Shown: positions 1-10,426 of the stretch, in pieces
Position numbering within the stretch: the stretch's first letter is position 1
Layout: each line of letters starts with the position of its first letter
Assembly (NCBI GenBank): GCA_032622095.1
Contig: CP136069.1
Location: 69,837,319-69,901,318 of the forward strand
Direction of reading: 5' to 3'
Length of the DNA: 64,000 nucleotides
From: Siphonodentalium dalli
Taxonomy: Eukaryota > Mollusca > Scaphopoda > Gadilida > Siphonodentaliidae
Program-made: the position numbers and the translations under genes
Notes under the pieces: model-generated
Database searches by the model: none
The model's input: the letters and a program-made list of their open reading frames with translations, nothing else
What the model was told of the DNA's origin: nothing

Positions 1-1790
1 TGGTTTCGCGAATGACCAACTCAGAATTCCGTTAAAATAACAATAACAACCAGCACCTAATTAACGAACCGGCGGCCAACTCGGCCGTCTCCGACCACAA
101 CCATCAGTGGGCTGCAGAACGAAAAATATCTATAAAAGTTGAAATATAAGACTTACAAATTATCTTTTAAATTTCTTTTATTGGTAATTGACATAGCTTG
201 TCACAAACAAAAAATCAACATTATTGACATACTAATGTAAAGGACAATAAACGAAATTGAAATTCCCAACCTTTACCGGACTCGGCCTCCTGGTCGCGCA
301 GTTCGACTTTTAAACCGGAATTTGTTTTTTATCTATAAATAAAATGCCCATAGGGCCACAACAGTTTCTATCAAGTATTTGGAGAACATGCAGTATACAC
401 GCTGCATGTGCGCGCTAATTATAGTATGATCGACTGGGGAGCGCCAAACTCCATGCAGCGCCATCTACGATATATAGGTTACAGTGAAGTAATTCGATTG
501 GTAGCGCCCTCCAACGGATTTTGGACCAAGATGCAGGAGAGAATTAAAAAAATTCTGGGCTCTGGTTGGTTAATAGTAGTTTCGATGTTTAAACATATAA
601 AATATATGCAATCACTCCTCTTGAGATTTCAGACTCCAAACAAAACATTGGCACATTGTAACGCTCGTGGTTCCTAGATTTAATTTTTTTGGTGTGAGGT
701 AAAAAATGTCAATATTTTTTTCATACAATTCTGACTCTCGATTATAAATCCCAAATTTAAAGGTACTTTCCATGCTCGACGATATGATTTTTTTCATGCA
801 GAAACTTTGCGCAGATGCCAATCATGGTGACCATGTACTCATTTATCACAATTCGTGGATAGTCAGGGCTGCAGGCCAATATATGTTAACACTGAAGCCT
901 ATGGGAAATAATTACTTCCGAGAAGTTGCGATTGGGGAGCGCATATATATAGCAAGCGGGGGAACTCTATCTGGTTAGAACAAAATTCTCATTTTTTGTC
1001 GAAATGGCCATGTGTCGATCGGAATGGCATATTAAAGATACATAATCCCAATTAACGCTCCAAAATTACTATTTCTTTGGCTTCGGAACCCACCCATCAA
1101 AGCTCAGAGTGATCAGATATCGATTTTTGAAGTTTGTTATTTCTCGAGATGTGTAATAATATATATTTTGAAGAGATGTTGTTGTTGTATCTTGATGGTA
1201 TGGGGACCGCCTGATCGGATTGAGTACCTTCAATTTTACAAAACAATGATGACTAGCTGCTAGAAATACTCTCTTAATGAATACTTTACTGCTTTTGTGG
1301 TTTCAAAATAAGACAATGTAGGCGAATAAGTGCTCATTTACATAGCCGATTAGGCTTTTCAGTTGTTTGCGGCTCCCATCTGTGCACATTTCCCGTATCA
1401 CTTTTGTTCAAGTCGAAATTGTTTTTGTGCGTTTTTCTTTACACTTTTGTTTTCCCTATGATCTCATATTTTGGTTTTTCAATTTGGCCAAAGTTTCTGA
1501 AAATTTAGGAAATTGCCAAAAAATTGACCAAAATGTTTTCCTGCCAGTGTGAGTCCTGTACAATGGGTGAAAACAATAATTTTGAGCCAAAGAGACAGAA
1601 ACTTAGTTGTGTCACTAAGAAGAAATGCCTTCCTGTTTTTCCATGACTGGAACATATACTTTATACGTTTCAACTGTGATACATGTATGTGCATATTTGT
1701 CGATTGAAGCTCTTTGAAACAATTTGAAGTGAAGTAGGATTTTGTAACACCACAATCTCGTTTTTCTCTTGTGATTTTGTGAATAATTAT
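1..1790. other. Gene-free part of the array unit (unit 1; same in other units)
   Basis: About 1.8 kb between the poly(A) signal of one gene and the promoter of the next gene to the left. Short open frames on both strands (for example 772-978 plus and 1479-1799 minus) are identical across units only because the DNA is. They have no recognisable domain, and the edge copy breaks the 772-978 frame with 100 extra bases. The segment contains three GGGGAGCGC/GGTAGCGCC-type motifs (about 436, 501 and 933), two microsatellite-like TATATA stretches and an EcoRI-like GAATTC. Two small diverged relatives of this segment lie at 33283 and 38719, so it may derive from an interspersed repeat. Confidence 0.5.
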
Positions 1791-1810
1791 ATAATACAAA
1801 CGGAAGGAGC

Positions 1811-1816
1811 TTTATT
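1811..1816 (-). terminator. Poly(A) signal AATAAA, unit 1 (equivalents in every unit)
   Basis: TTTATT on the plus strand is AATAAA in gene orientation, about 130 bp past the original stop codon. Equivalents are at 5349, 8887, 12426, 15965, 19503 and 23041. With the TATA box this predicts an unspliced mRNA of roughly 1.5 kb. Confidence 0.55.
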
Positions 1817-2111
1817 CACATTTTGTTGGAAGTGTTTCTAGGAAGAGATAGGACATCTTTAACTAAACGCAAGCAAAGCAGATTCTGAAACTTATATGGA
1901 ACATACAAAATTTGTTCACTCATGTATCGTCAGTCTACAAAAAGTTATTTCCAGAATCCGTCGGCGCACGCGCCTTCGTGGTCTGCCATGGGAACATGTT
2001 GAATCTGTGAACCATTAACACTATTAGCAACCTGGTGACGGGGTGGATTTTCATTTGTTCTCGGTGCTATCTTCGGCTGACGTTTCGATCCCTGGGCCAC
2101 ACCCTTCTCAA

Positions 2112-3212
2112 TCACATCGTCTGTCTCCATGACGACCAATGCTGGCCATATAACGTATCTGACATAGTCACCTTTAATTGTGTGAGCTCTGTATTTGGTT
2201 TCATCAAATTGCTATCTCCGGAAATGACGAAAGCTGGATATAAATTATTCACACACATCCACCAACATAACTCTCCACATTTCTGTTCACACTCTTCCAA
2301 TTTGTCTGCCTCTAAACATGAGCCTGGTTTTATTTTCTGCAAATAGCTCTGCGAAATACCATGGCATTCCTTTCCAGCCTTGCTAGCTGTACCTCTTCTA
2401 TATTTATTAGCAATCTGCAAAAAGCTTCTAATTTCCGACTCAGATACGACCGGTGTGTCAACTTTGTCTGCTAAGTTGATCTTGCCAATGTCAAACGGGC
2501 ATCCGATGGAAGCATTGAAGGCCCCGATTTGGGTATCTCTGGCCTTTCGACACACCGAGTAGCAGTCCTTGAATATGTTAAGCAGGACAATCACCGCGTC
2601 GCGTTCCGTCTTTATGTTGTTCTCCGTAAGCATAGCGAATGCTTCAGCCCATTCGGAGTCGTATAAATCATAAAACATTTTTGTCACTTCCTTTATTTCA
2701 TCTTTTTCTACACTTTTCGTGCATCTGGGCTGCATCTCTGTCGCTTTCTCTTGTGCCATTAATTCACTCCGTAGATAACGTATTGTGGTGTCTTGATTTT
2801 GAATCTGTGCCCCCATTTTGGTGTCATTCTTCAAAAGTACATCTTTCTCTTGAATCAGTGCATCTTTCTCTTGAATCAGTACATCCCTTTCTTGGATCAG
2901 TGTATTCTTTTTGGCGACTGCATCTTTTAACAACTGTTTTACCCTACATTCATCTGACGCCTGTGCCCTCGTAACGAGTTTTAGCTGTTGTTCCAATGTA
3001 GCCTTTGTATCTATTAACTGACGTTTCAAAGCTTCGCACGAGTCGCACTGTTGTGGTATTTTGTGATCGGTCTGATCAGTTGCAAGTTCAAAGGAAAGTG
3101 GTCTTAATTTACAATATCTACAAATATTTTTTACTAATCTATAGTTTTGTTGACCGCAATTGGAACATTTCCATAATTCCGCTGGTGCCTTTGCTCCGGA
3201 TCCTCTTATCAT
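2112..3212 (-). CDS. MIEAP C-terminal-domain protein with RanBP2-like finger, unit 1 (frameshifted)
   Basis: Same gene as the intact copies in units 2 and 3, but one T is missing from the AAATTTGC run near 2208. The frame shifts after GDS (residue 334) and stops at residue 366, so the WPA...KGVAQG end of the domain is lost. The original C-terminus is still readable in another frame at 1945-2139. Copy-specific changes include D208I in the DAVDVLL stretch and Y308C in LEEYEQK, so this is the most diverged of the seven. The AATAAA is at 1811-1816 on the minus strand. The start is the ATG at 3212, with an in-frame TGA two codons upstream. It may be a pseudogene or may give a truncated product. 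Confidence 0.75.
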   Translation of the reverse strand: MIRGSGAKAPAELWKCSNCGQQNYRLVKNICRYCKLRPLSFELATDQTDHKIPQQCDSCEALKRQLIDTKATLEQQLKLVTRAQASDECRVKQLLKDAVAKKNTLIQERDVLIQEKDALIQEKDVLLKNDTKMGAQIQNQDTTIRYLRSELMAQEKATEMQPRCTKSVEKDEIKEVTKMFYDLYDSEWAEAFAMLTENNIKTERDAVIVLLNIFKDCYSVCRKARDTQIGAFNASIGCPFDIGKINLADKVDTPVVSESEIRSFLQIANKYRRGTASKAGKECHGISQSYLQKIKPGSCLEADKLEECEQKCGELCWWMCVNNLYPAFVISGDSNLMKPNTELTQLKVTMSDTLYGQHWSSWRQTM

Positions 3213-3273
3213 GATTCAGTGTTAAATGTATGTGCAGATTGAATCAAGTAGCATCAACAGCAAAACGATATTG

Positions 3274-3349
3274 TTCTCGGAAAATTAACCGCTCCCCGTT
3301 TAAAACACTAACTGCGCATTTCCTTTATATTGAGGAAGCGAAACTGAAA
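3274..3349 (-). promoter_or_regulatory. IRF/ISRE-type site plus TATA box, unit 1 gene
   Basis: Minus-strand promoter upstream of the ATG at 3212. The plus strand reads GAAACTGAAA at 3340-3349, a perfect GAAANNGAAA interferon-regulatory-factor repeat. It sits inside GAGGAAGCGAAACT, which is one base from the classical ISRE core. Nine bases nearer the gene is ATATAAA (3324-3330), a TATA box 112 bp before the ATG. A STAT-like TTCTCGGAA lies at 3274-3282 in the expected 5' UTR. The tight IRF-TATA spacing is what makes this convincing. Induction by immune signals is inferred. Confidence 0.6.
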
Positions 3350-5472
3350 ACGTATTTGAGTTACACAAGCATAAGGTTATTCCCCCGATGAGTAAACATA
3401 AACTATATAACAAGATATGGAGTTCTCTCCCTCTCTATACCCTGGTAGTTCAAACAAGAAAACCATAGTCAGAAATGGTAACGCTCGCAATATCATATAT
3501 TATATACCCATGATTGTAATTATAGAATCTAAAATATATTGGTTTCGCGAATGACCAACTCAGAATTCCGTTAAAATAACAATAACAACCAGCACCTAAT
3601 TAACGAACCGGCGGCCAACTCGGCCGTCTCCGACCACAACCATCAGTGGGCTGCAGAACGAAAAATATCTATAAAAGTTGAAATATAAGACTTACAAATT
3701 ATCTTTTAAATTTCTTTTATTGGTAATTGACATAGCTTGTCACAAACAAAAAATCAACATTATTGACATACTAATGTAAAGGACAATAAACGAAATTGAA
3801 ATTCCCAACCTTTACCGGACTCGGCCTCCTGGTCGCGCAGTTCGACTTTTAAACCGGAATTTGTTTTTTATCTATAAATAAAATGCCCATGGGGCCACAA
3901 CAGTTTCTATCAAGTATTTGGAGAACATGCAGTATACACGCTGCATGTGCGCGCTAATTATAGTATGATCGACTGGGGAGCGCCAAACTCCATGCAGCGC
4001 CATCTACGATATATAGGTTACAGTGAAGTAATTCGATTGGTAGCGCCCTCCAACGGATTTTGGACCAAGATGCAGGAGAGAATTAAATAAATTCTGGGCT
4101 CTGGTTGGTTAATAGTAGTTTCGATGTTTAAACATATAAAATATATGCAATCACTCCTCTTGAGATTTCAGACTCCAAACAAAACATTGGCACATTGTAA
4201 CGCTCGTGGTTCCTAGATTTAATTTTTTTGGTGTGAGGTAAAAAATGTCAATATTTTTTTCATACAATTCTGACTCTCGATTATAAATCCCAAATTTAAA
4301 GGTACTTTCCATGCTCGACGATATGATTTTTTTCATGCAGAAACTTTGCGCAGATGCCAATCATGGTGACCATGTACTCATTTATCACAATTCGTGGATA
4401 GTCAGGGCTGCAGGCCAATATATGTTAACACTGAAGCCTATGGGAAATAATTACTTCCGAGAAGTTGCGATTGGGGAGCGCATATATATAGCAAGCGGGG
4501 GAACTCTATCTGGTTAGAAAAAATTCTCATTTTTTGTCGAAATGGCCATGTGTCGATCGGAATGGCATATTAAAGATACATAATCCCAATTAACGCTCCA
4601 AAATTACTATTTCTTTGGCTTCGGAACCCACCCATCAAAGCTCAGAGTGATCAGATATCGATTTTTGAAGTTTGTTATTTCTCGAGATGTGTAATAATAT
4701 ATATTTTGAAGAGATGTTGTTGTTGTATCTTGATGGTATGGGGACCGCCTGATCGGATTGAGTACCTTCAATTTTACAAAACAATGATGACTAGCTGCTA
4801 GAAATACTCTCTTAATGAATACTTTACTGCTTTTGTGGTTTCAAAATAAGACAATGTAGGCGAATAAGTGCTCATTTACATAGCCGATTAGGCTTTTCAG
4901 TTGTTTGCGGCTCCCATCTGTGCACATTTCCCGTATCACTTTTGTTCAAGTCGAAATTGTTTTTGTGCGTTTTTCTTTACACTTTTGTTTTCCCTATGAT
5001 CTCATATTTTGGTTTTTCAATTTGGCCAAAGTTTCTGAAAATTTAGGAAATTGCCAAAAAATTGACCAAAATGTTTTCCTGCCAGTGTGAGTCCTGTACA
5101 ATGGGTGAAAACAATAATTTTGAGCCAAAGAGACAGAAACTTAGTTGTGTCACTAAGAAGAAATGCCTTCCTGTTTTTCCATGACTGGAACATATACTTT
5201 ATACGTTTCAACTGTGATACATGTATGTGCATATTTGTCGATTGAAGCTCTTTGAAACAATTTGAAGTGAAGTAGGATTTTGTAACACCACAATCTCGTT
5301 TTTCTCTTGTGATTTTGTGAATAATTATATAATACAAACGGAAGGAGCTTTATTCACATTTTGTTGGAAGTGTTTCTAGGAAGAGATAGGACATCTTTAA
5401 CTAAACGCAAGCAAAGCAGATTCTGAAACTTATATGGAACATACAAAATTTGTTCACTCATGTATCGTCAGT

Positions 5473-6750
5473 CTACAAAAAGTTATTTCCAGAATCCGTC
5501 GGCGCACGCGCCTTCGTGGTCTGCCATGGGAACATGTTGAATCTGTGAACCATTAACACTATTAGCAACCTGGTGACGGGTGGATTTTCATTTGTTCTCG
5601 GTGCTATCTTCGGCTGACGTTTCGATCCCTGGGCCACACCCTTCTCAATCACATCGTCTGTCTCCATGACGACCAATGCTGGCCATATAACGTATCTGAC
5701 ATAGTCACCTTTAATTGTGTGAGCTCTGTATTTGGTTTCATCAAATTTGCTATCTCCGGAAATGACGAAAGCTGGATATAAATTATTCACACACATCCAC
5801 CAACATAACTCTCCACATTTCTGTTCATACTCTTCCAATTTGTCTGCCTCTAAACATGAGCCTGGTTTTATTTTCTGCAAATAGCTCTGCGAAATACCAT
5901 GGCATTCCTTTCCAGCCTTGCTAGCTGTACCTCTTCTATATTTATTAGCAATCTGCAAAAAGCTTCTAATTTCCGACTCAGATACGACCGGTGTGTCAAC
6001 TTTGTCTGCTAAGTTGATCTTGCCAATGTCAAACGGGCATCCGATGGAAGCATTGAAGGCCCCGATTTGGGTATCTCTGGCCTTTCGACACACCGAGTAG
6101 CAGTCCTTGAATATGTTAAGCAGGACATCCACCGCGTCGCGTTCCGTCTTTATGTTGTTCTCCGTAAGCATAGCGAATGCTTCAGCCCATTCGGAGTCGT
6201 ATAAATCATAAAACATTTTTGTCACTTCCTTTATTTCATCTTTTTCTACACTTTTCGTGCATCTGGGCTGCATCTCTGTCGCTTTCTCTTGTGCCATTAA
6301 TTCACTCCGTAGATAACGTATTGTGGTGTCTTGATTTTGAATCTGTGCCCCCATTTTGGTGTCATTCTTCAAAAGTACATCTTTCTCTTGAATCAGTGCA
6401 TCTTTCTCTTGAATCAGTACATCCCTTTCTTGGATCAGTGTATTCTTTTTGGCGACTGCATCTTTTAACAACTGTTTTACCCTACATTCATCTGACGCCT
6501 GTGCCCTCGTAACGAGTTTTAGCTGTTGTTCCAATGTAGCCTTTGTATCTATTAACTGACGTTTCAAAGCTTCGCACGAGTCGCACTGTTGTGGTATTTT
6601 GTGATCGGTCTGATCAGTTGCAAGTTCAAAGGAAAGTGGTCTTAATTTACAATATCTACAAATATTTTTTACTAATCTATAGTTTTGTTGACCGCAATTG
6701 GAACATTTCCATAATTCCGCTGGTGCCTTTGCTCCGGATCCTCTTATCAT
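5473..6750 (-). CDS. MIEAP C-terminal-domain protein with RanBP2-like finger, unit 2 (intact, 425 aa)
   Basis: Single-exon gene of 425 codons. Residues 14-34 form a W-x-C-x2-C-x3-N-x7-C-x2-C finger (W14, C16, C19, N23, C31, C34), close to the RanBP2/NZF consensus. A further CxxC lies at C56/C59. Residues 60-155 look like coiled coil, with three heptads of the form LIQEKDV at 105-125. Residues 168-376 resemble the C-terminal domain of mitochondria-eating proteins (MIEAP/SPATA18): FYDLYDSEWAEAF, KCGELCWWMC, then YVIWPALVV and EKGVAQG. MIEAP acts in mitochondrial quality control; nothing in the sequence shows that this paralogue does the same. Three Gs at the C-terminal G-run give a tail beginning PPVTRLL. 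The start follows an in-frame TGA by one codon. AATAAA on the minus strand is at 5349-5354. Confidence 0.88.
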   Translation of the reverse strand: MIRGSGAKAPAELWKCSNCGQQNYRLVKNICRYCKLRPLSFELATDQTDHKIPQQCDSCEALKRQLIDTKATLEQQLKLVTRAQASDECRVKQLLKDAVAKKNTLIQERDVLIQEKDALIQEKDVLLKNDTKMGAQIQNQDTTIRYLRSELMAQEKATEMQPRCTKSVEKDEIKEVTKMFYDLYDSEWAEAFAMLTENNIKTERDAVDVLLNIFKDCYSVCRKARDTQIGAFNASIGCPFDIGKINLADKVDTPVVSESEIRSFLQIANKYRRGTASKAGKECHGISQSYLQKIKPGSCLEADKLEEYEQKCGELCWWMCVNNLYPAFVISGDSKFDETKYRAHTIKGDYVRYVIWPALVVMETDDVIEKGVAQGSKRQPKIAPRTNENPPVTRLLIVLMVHRFNMFPWQTTKARAPTDSGNNFL

Positions 6751-6811
6751 GATTCAGTGTTAAATGTATGTGCAGATCGAATCAAGTAGCATCAACAGCA
6801 AAACGATATTG

Positions 6812-6887
6812 TTCTCGGAAAATTAACCGCTCCCCGTTTAAAACACTAACTGCGCATTTCCTTTATATTGAGGAAGCGAAACTGAAA
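6812..6887 (-). promoter_or_regulatory. IRF/ISRE-type site plus TATA box, unit 2 gene
   Basis: Same arrangement, unchanged: IRF repeat ending at 6887, TATA 6862-6868, STAT-like site 6812-6820, ATG at 6750. Confidence 0.6.
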
Positions 6888-9020
6888 ACGTATTTGAGTT
6901 ACACAAGCATAAGGTTATTCCCACGATGAGTAAACATAAACTATATAACAAGATATGGAGTTCTCTCCCTCTCTATACCCTGGTAGTTCAAACAAGAAAA
7001 CCATAGTCAGAAATGGTAACGCTCGCAATATCATATATTATATACCCATGATTGTAATTATAGAATCTAAAATATATTGGTTTCGCGAATGACCAACTCA
7101 GAATTCCGTTAAAATAACAATAACAACCAGCACCTAATTAACGAACCGGCGGCCAACTCGGCCGTCTCCGACCACAACCATCAGTGGGCTGCAGAACGAA
7201 AAATATCTATAAAAGTTGAAATATAAGACTTACAAATTATCTTTTAAATTTCTTTTATTGGTAATTGACATAGCTTGTCACAAACAAAAAATCAACATTA
7301 TTGACATACTAATGTAAAGGACAATAAACGAAATTGAAATTCCCAACCTTTACCGGACTCGGCCTCCTGGTCGCGCAGTTCGACTTTTAAACCGGAATTT
7401 GTTTTTTATCTATAAATAAAATGCCCATAGGGCCACAACAGTTTCTATCAAGTATTTGGAGAACATGCAGTATACACGCTGCATGTGCGCGCTAATTATA
7501 GTATGATCGACTGGGGAGCGCCAAACTCCATGCAGCGCCATCTACGATATATAGGTTACAGTGAAGTAATTCGATTGGTAGCGCCCTCCAACGGATTTTG
7601 GACCAAGATGCAGGAGAGAATTAAATAAATTCTGGGCTCTGGTTGGTTAATAGTAGTTTCGATGTTTAAACATATAAAATATATGCAATCACTCCTCTTG
7701 AGATTTCAGACTCCAAACAAAACATTGGCACATTGTAACGCTCGTGGTTCCTAGATTTAATTTTTTTGGTGTGAGGTAAAAAATGTCAATATTTTTTTCA
7801 TACAATTCTGACTCTCGATTATAAATCCCAAATTTAAAGGTACTTTCCATGCTCGACGATATGATTTTTTTCATGCAGAAACTTTGCGCAGATGCCAATC
7901 ATGGTGACCATGTACTCATTTATCACAATTCGTGGATAGTCAGGGCTGCAGGCCAATATATGTTAACACTGAAGCCTATGGGAAATAATTACTTCCGAGA
8001 AGTTGCGACTGGGGAGCGCATATATATAGCAAGCGGGGGAACTCTATCTGGTTAGAACAAATTCTCATTTTTTGTCGAAATGGCCATGTGTCGATCGGAA
8101 TGGCATATTAAAGATACATAATCCCAATTAACGCTCCAAAATTACTATTTCTTTGGCTTCGGAACCCACCCATCAAAGCTCAGAGTGATCAGATATCGAT
8201 TTTTGAAGTTTGTTATTTCTCGAGATGTGTAATAATATATATTTTGAAGAGATGTTGTTGTTGTATCTTGATGGTATGGGGACCGCCTGATCGGATTGAA
8301 TACCTTCAATTTTACAAAACAATGATGACTAGCTGCTAGAAATACTCTCTTAATCAATACTTTACTGCTTTTGTGGTTTCAAAATAAGACAATGTAGGCG
8401 AATAAGTGCTCATTTACATAGCCGATTAGGCTTTTCAGTTGTTTGCGGCTCCCATCTGTGCACATTTCCCGTATCACTTTTGTTCAAGTCGAAATTGTTT
8501 TTGTGCGTTTTTCTTTATACTTTTGTTTTCCCTATGATCTCATATTTTGGTTTTTCAATTTGGCCAAAGTTTCTGAAAATTTAGGAAATTGCCAAAAAAT
8601 TGACCAAAATGTTTTCCTGCCAGTGTGAGTCCTGTACAATGGGTGAAAACAATAATTTTGAGCCAAAGAGACAGAAACTTAGTTGTGTCACTAAGAAGAA
8701 ATGCCTTCCTGTTTTTCCATGACTGGAACATATACTTTATACGTTTCAACTGTGATACATGTATGTGCATATTTGTCGATTGAAGCTCTTTGAAACAATT
8801 TGAAGTGAAGTAGGATTTTGTAACACCACAATCTCGTTTTTCTCTTGTGATTTTGTGAATAATTATATAATACAAACGGAAGGAGCTTTATTCACATTTT
8901 GTTGGAAGTGTTTCTAGGAAGAGATAGGACATCTTTAACTAAACGCAAGCAAAGCAGATTCTGAAACTTATATGGAACATACAAAATTTGTTCACTCATG
9001 TATCGTCAGTCTACAAAAAG

Positions 9021-10289
9021 TTATTTCCAGAATCCGTCGGCGCACGCGCCTTCGTGGTCTGCCATGGGAACATGTTGAATCTGTGAACCATTAACACTAT
9101 TAGCAACCTGGTGACGGGGTGGATTTTCATTTGTTCTCGGTGCTATCTTCGGCTGACGTTTCGATCCCTGGGCCACACCCTTCTCAATCACATCGTCTGT
9201 CTCCATGACGACCAATGCTGGCCATATAACGTATCTGACATAGTCACCTTTAATTGTGTGAGCTCTGTATTTGGTTTCATCAAATTTGCTATCTCCGGAA
9301 ATGACGAAAGCTGGATATAAATTATTCACACACATCCACCAACATAACTCTCCACATTTCTGTTCATACTCTTCCAATTTGTCTGCCTCTAAACATGAGC
9401 CTGGTTTTATTTTCTGCAAATAGCTCTGCGAAATACCATGGCATTCCTTTCCAGCCTTGCTAGCTGTACCTCTTCTATATTTATTAGCAATCTGCAAAAA
9501 GCTTCTAATTTCCGACTCAGATACGACCGGTGTGTCAACTTTGTCTGCTAAGTTGATCTTGCCAATGTCAAACGGGCATCCGATGGAAGCATTGAAGGCC
9601 CCGATTTGGGTATCTCTGGCCTTTCGACACACCGAGTAGCAGTCCTTGAATATGTTAAGCAGGACATCCACCGCGTCGCGTTCCGTCTTTATGTTGTTCT
9701 CCGTAAGCATAGCGAATGCTTCAGCCCATTCGGAGTCGTATAAATCATAAAACATTTTTGTCACTTCCTTTATTTCATCTTTTTCTACACTTTTCGTGCA
9801 TCTGGGCTGCATCTCTGTCGCTTTCTCTTGTGCCATTAATTCACTCCGTAGATAACGTATTGTGGTGTCTTGATTTTGAATCTGTGCCCCCATTTTGGTG
9901 TCATTCTTCAAAAGTACATCTTTCTCTTGAATCAGTGCATCTTTCTCTTGAATCAGTACATCCCTTTCTTGGATCAGTGTATTCTTTTTGGCGACTGCAT
10001 CTTTTAACAACTGTTTTACCCTACATTCATCTGACGCCTGTGCCCTCGTAACGAGTTTTAGCTGTTGTTCCAATGTAGCCTTTGTATCTATTAACTGACG
10101 TTTCAAAGCTTCGCACGAGTCGCACTGTTGTGGTATTTTGTGATCGGTCTGATCAGTTGCAAGTTCAAAGGAAAGTGGTCTTAATTTACAATATCTACAA
10201 ATATTTTTTACTAATCTATAGTTTTGTTGACCGCAATTGGAACATTTCCATAATTCCGCTGGTGCCTTTGCTCCGGATCCTCTTATCAT
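9021..10289 (-). CDS. MIEAP C-terminal-domain protein with RanBP2-like finger, unit 3 (intact, 422 aa)
   Basis: This is the only unit with both an uninterrupted domain and four Gs in the C-terminal G-run. It therefore ends in a polar tail beginning PPRHQVANSV and ending ADGFWK, instead of the VTRLL tail of units 2, 5 and 6. The polar tail looks more protein-like, and its codons also survive at the ends of units 1, 4 and 7, so I infer that this is the ancestral C-terminus. Finger, coiled coil and C-terminal domain match unit 2 residue for residue. The poly(A) signal is at 8887-8892. The unit belongs to sequence class B (gcgaCtgg, ttaTactt markers in the flank). Confidence 0.88.
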   Translation of the reverse strand: MIRGSGAKAPAELWKCSNCGQQNYRLVKNICRYCKLRPLSFELATDQTDHKIPQQCDSCEALKRQLIDTKATLEQQLKLVTRAQASDECRVKQLLKDAVAKKNTLIQERDVLIQEKDALIQEKDVLLKNDTKMGAQIQNQDTTIRYLRSELMAQEKATEMQPRCTKSVEKDEIKEVTKMFYDLYDSEWAEAFAMLTENNIKTERDAVDVLLNIFKDCYSVCRKARDTQIGAFNASIGCPFDIGKINLADKVDTPVVSESEIRSFLQIANKYRRGTASKAGKECHGISQSYLQKIKPGSCLEADKLEEYEQKCGELCWWMCVNNLYPAFVISGDSKFDETKYRAHTIKGDYVRYVIWPALVVMETDDVIEKGVAQGSKRQPKIAPRTNENPPRHQVANSVNGSQIQHVPMADHEGACADGFWK

Positions 10290-10350
10290 GATTCAGTGTT
10301 AAATGTATGTGCAGATCGAATCAAGTAGCATCAACAGCAAAACGATATTG

Positions 10351-10426
10351 TTCTCGGAAAATTAACCGCTCCCCGTTTAAAACACTAACTGCGCATTTCC
10401 TTTATATTGAGGAAGCGAAACTGAAA
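10351..10426 (-). promoter_or_regulatory. IRF/ISRE-type site plus TATA box, unit 3 gene
   Basis: IRF repeat ending at 10426, TATA 10401-10407, STAT-like site 10351-10359; drives the four-G intact copy (ATG at 10289). Confidence 0.6.

Noticed and set aside
772-978. 68-codon plus-strand frame (MLDDMIFFMQ...) repeated in every unit
   Set aside because: Its conservation only mirrors the near-identity of the whole unit. The edge copy breaks it with 100 extra bases, and it has no domain, promoter or poly(A) context.
1479-1799. 106-codon minus-strand frame in each unit
   Set aside because: It lies beyond the poly(A) signal of the MIEAP-like gene, has no recognisable domain and is unsupported by any variation pattern.
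2639-2974. 111-codon plus-strand frame opposite the gene (and similar ones at 2380 and 3005)
   Set aside because: Antisense shadow of the coiled-coil region; the LSLESVHLSLESV repeat is just the complement of the LIQEKD heptads.
3384-3395. NF-kB-like GGGGGAATAACC on the minus strand upstream of the promoter
   Set aside because: Does not fit the GGGRNNYYCC consensus, and the run differs between units (CCCCC against CCCAC).
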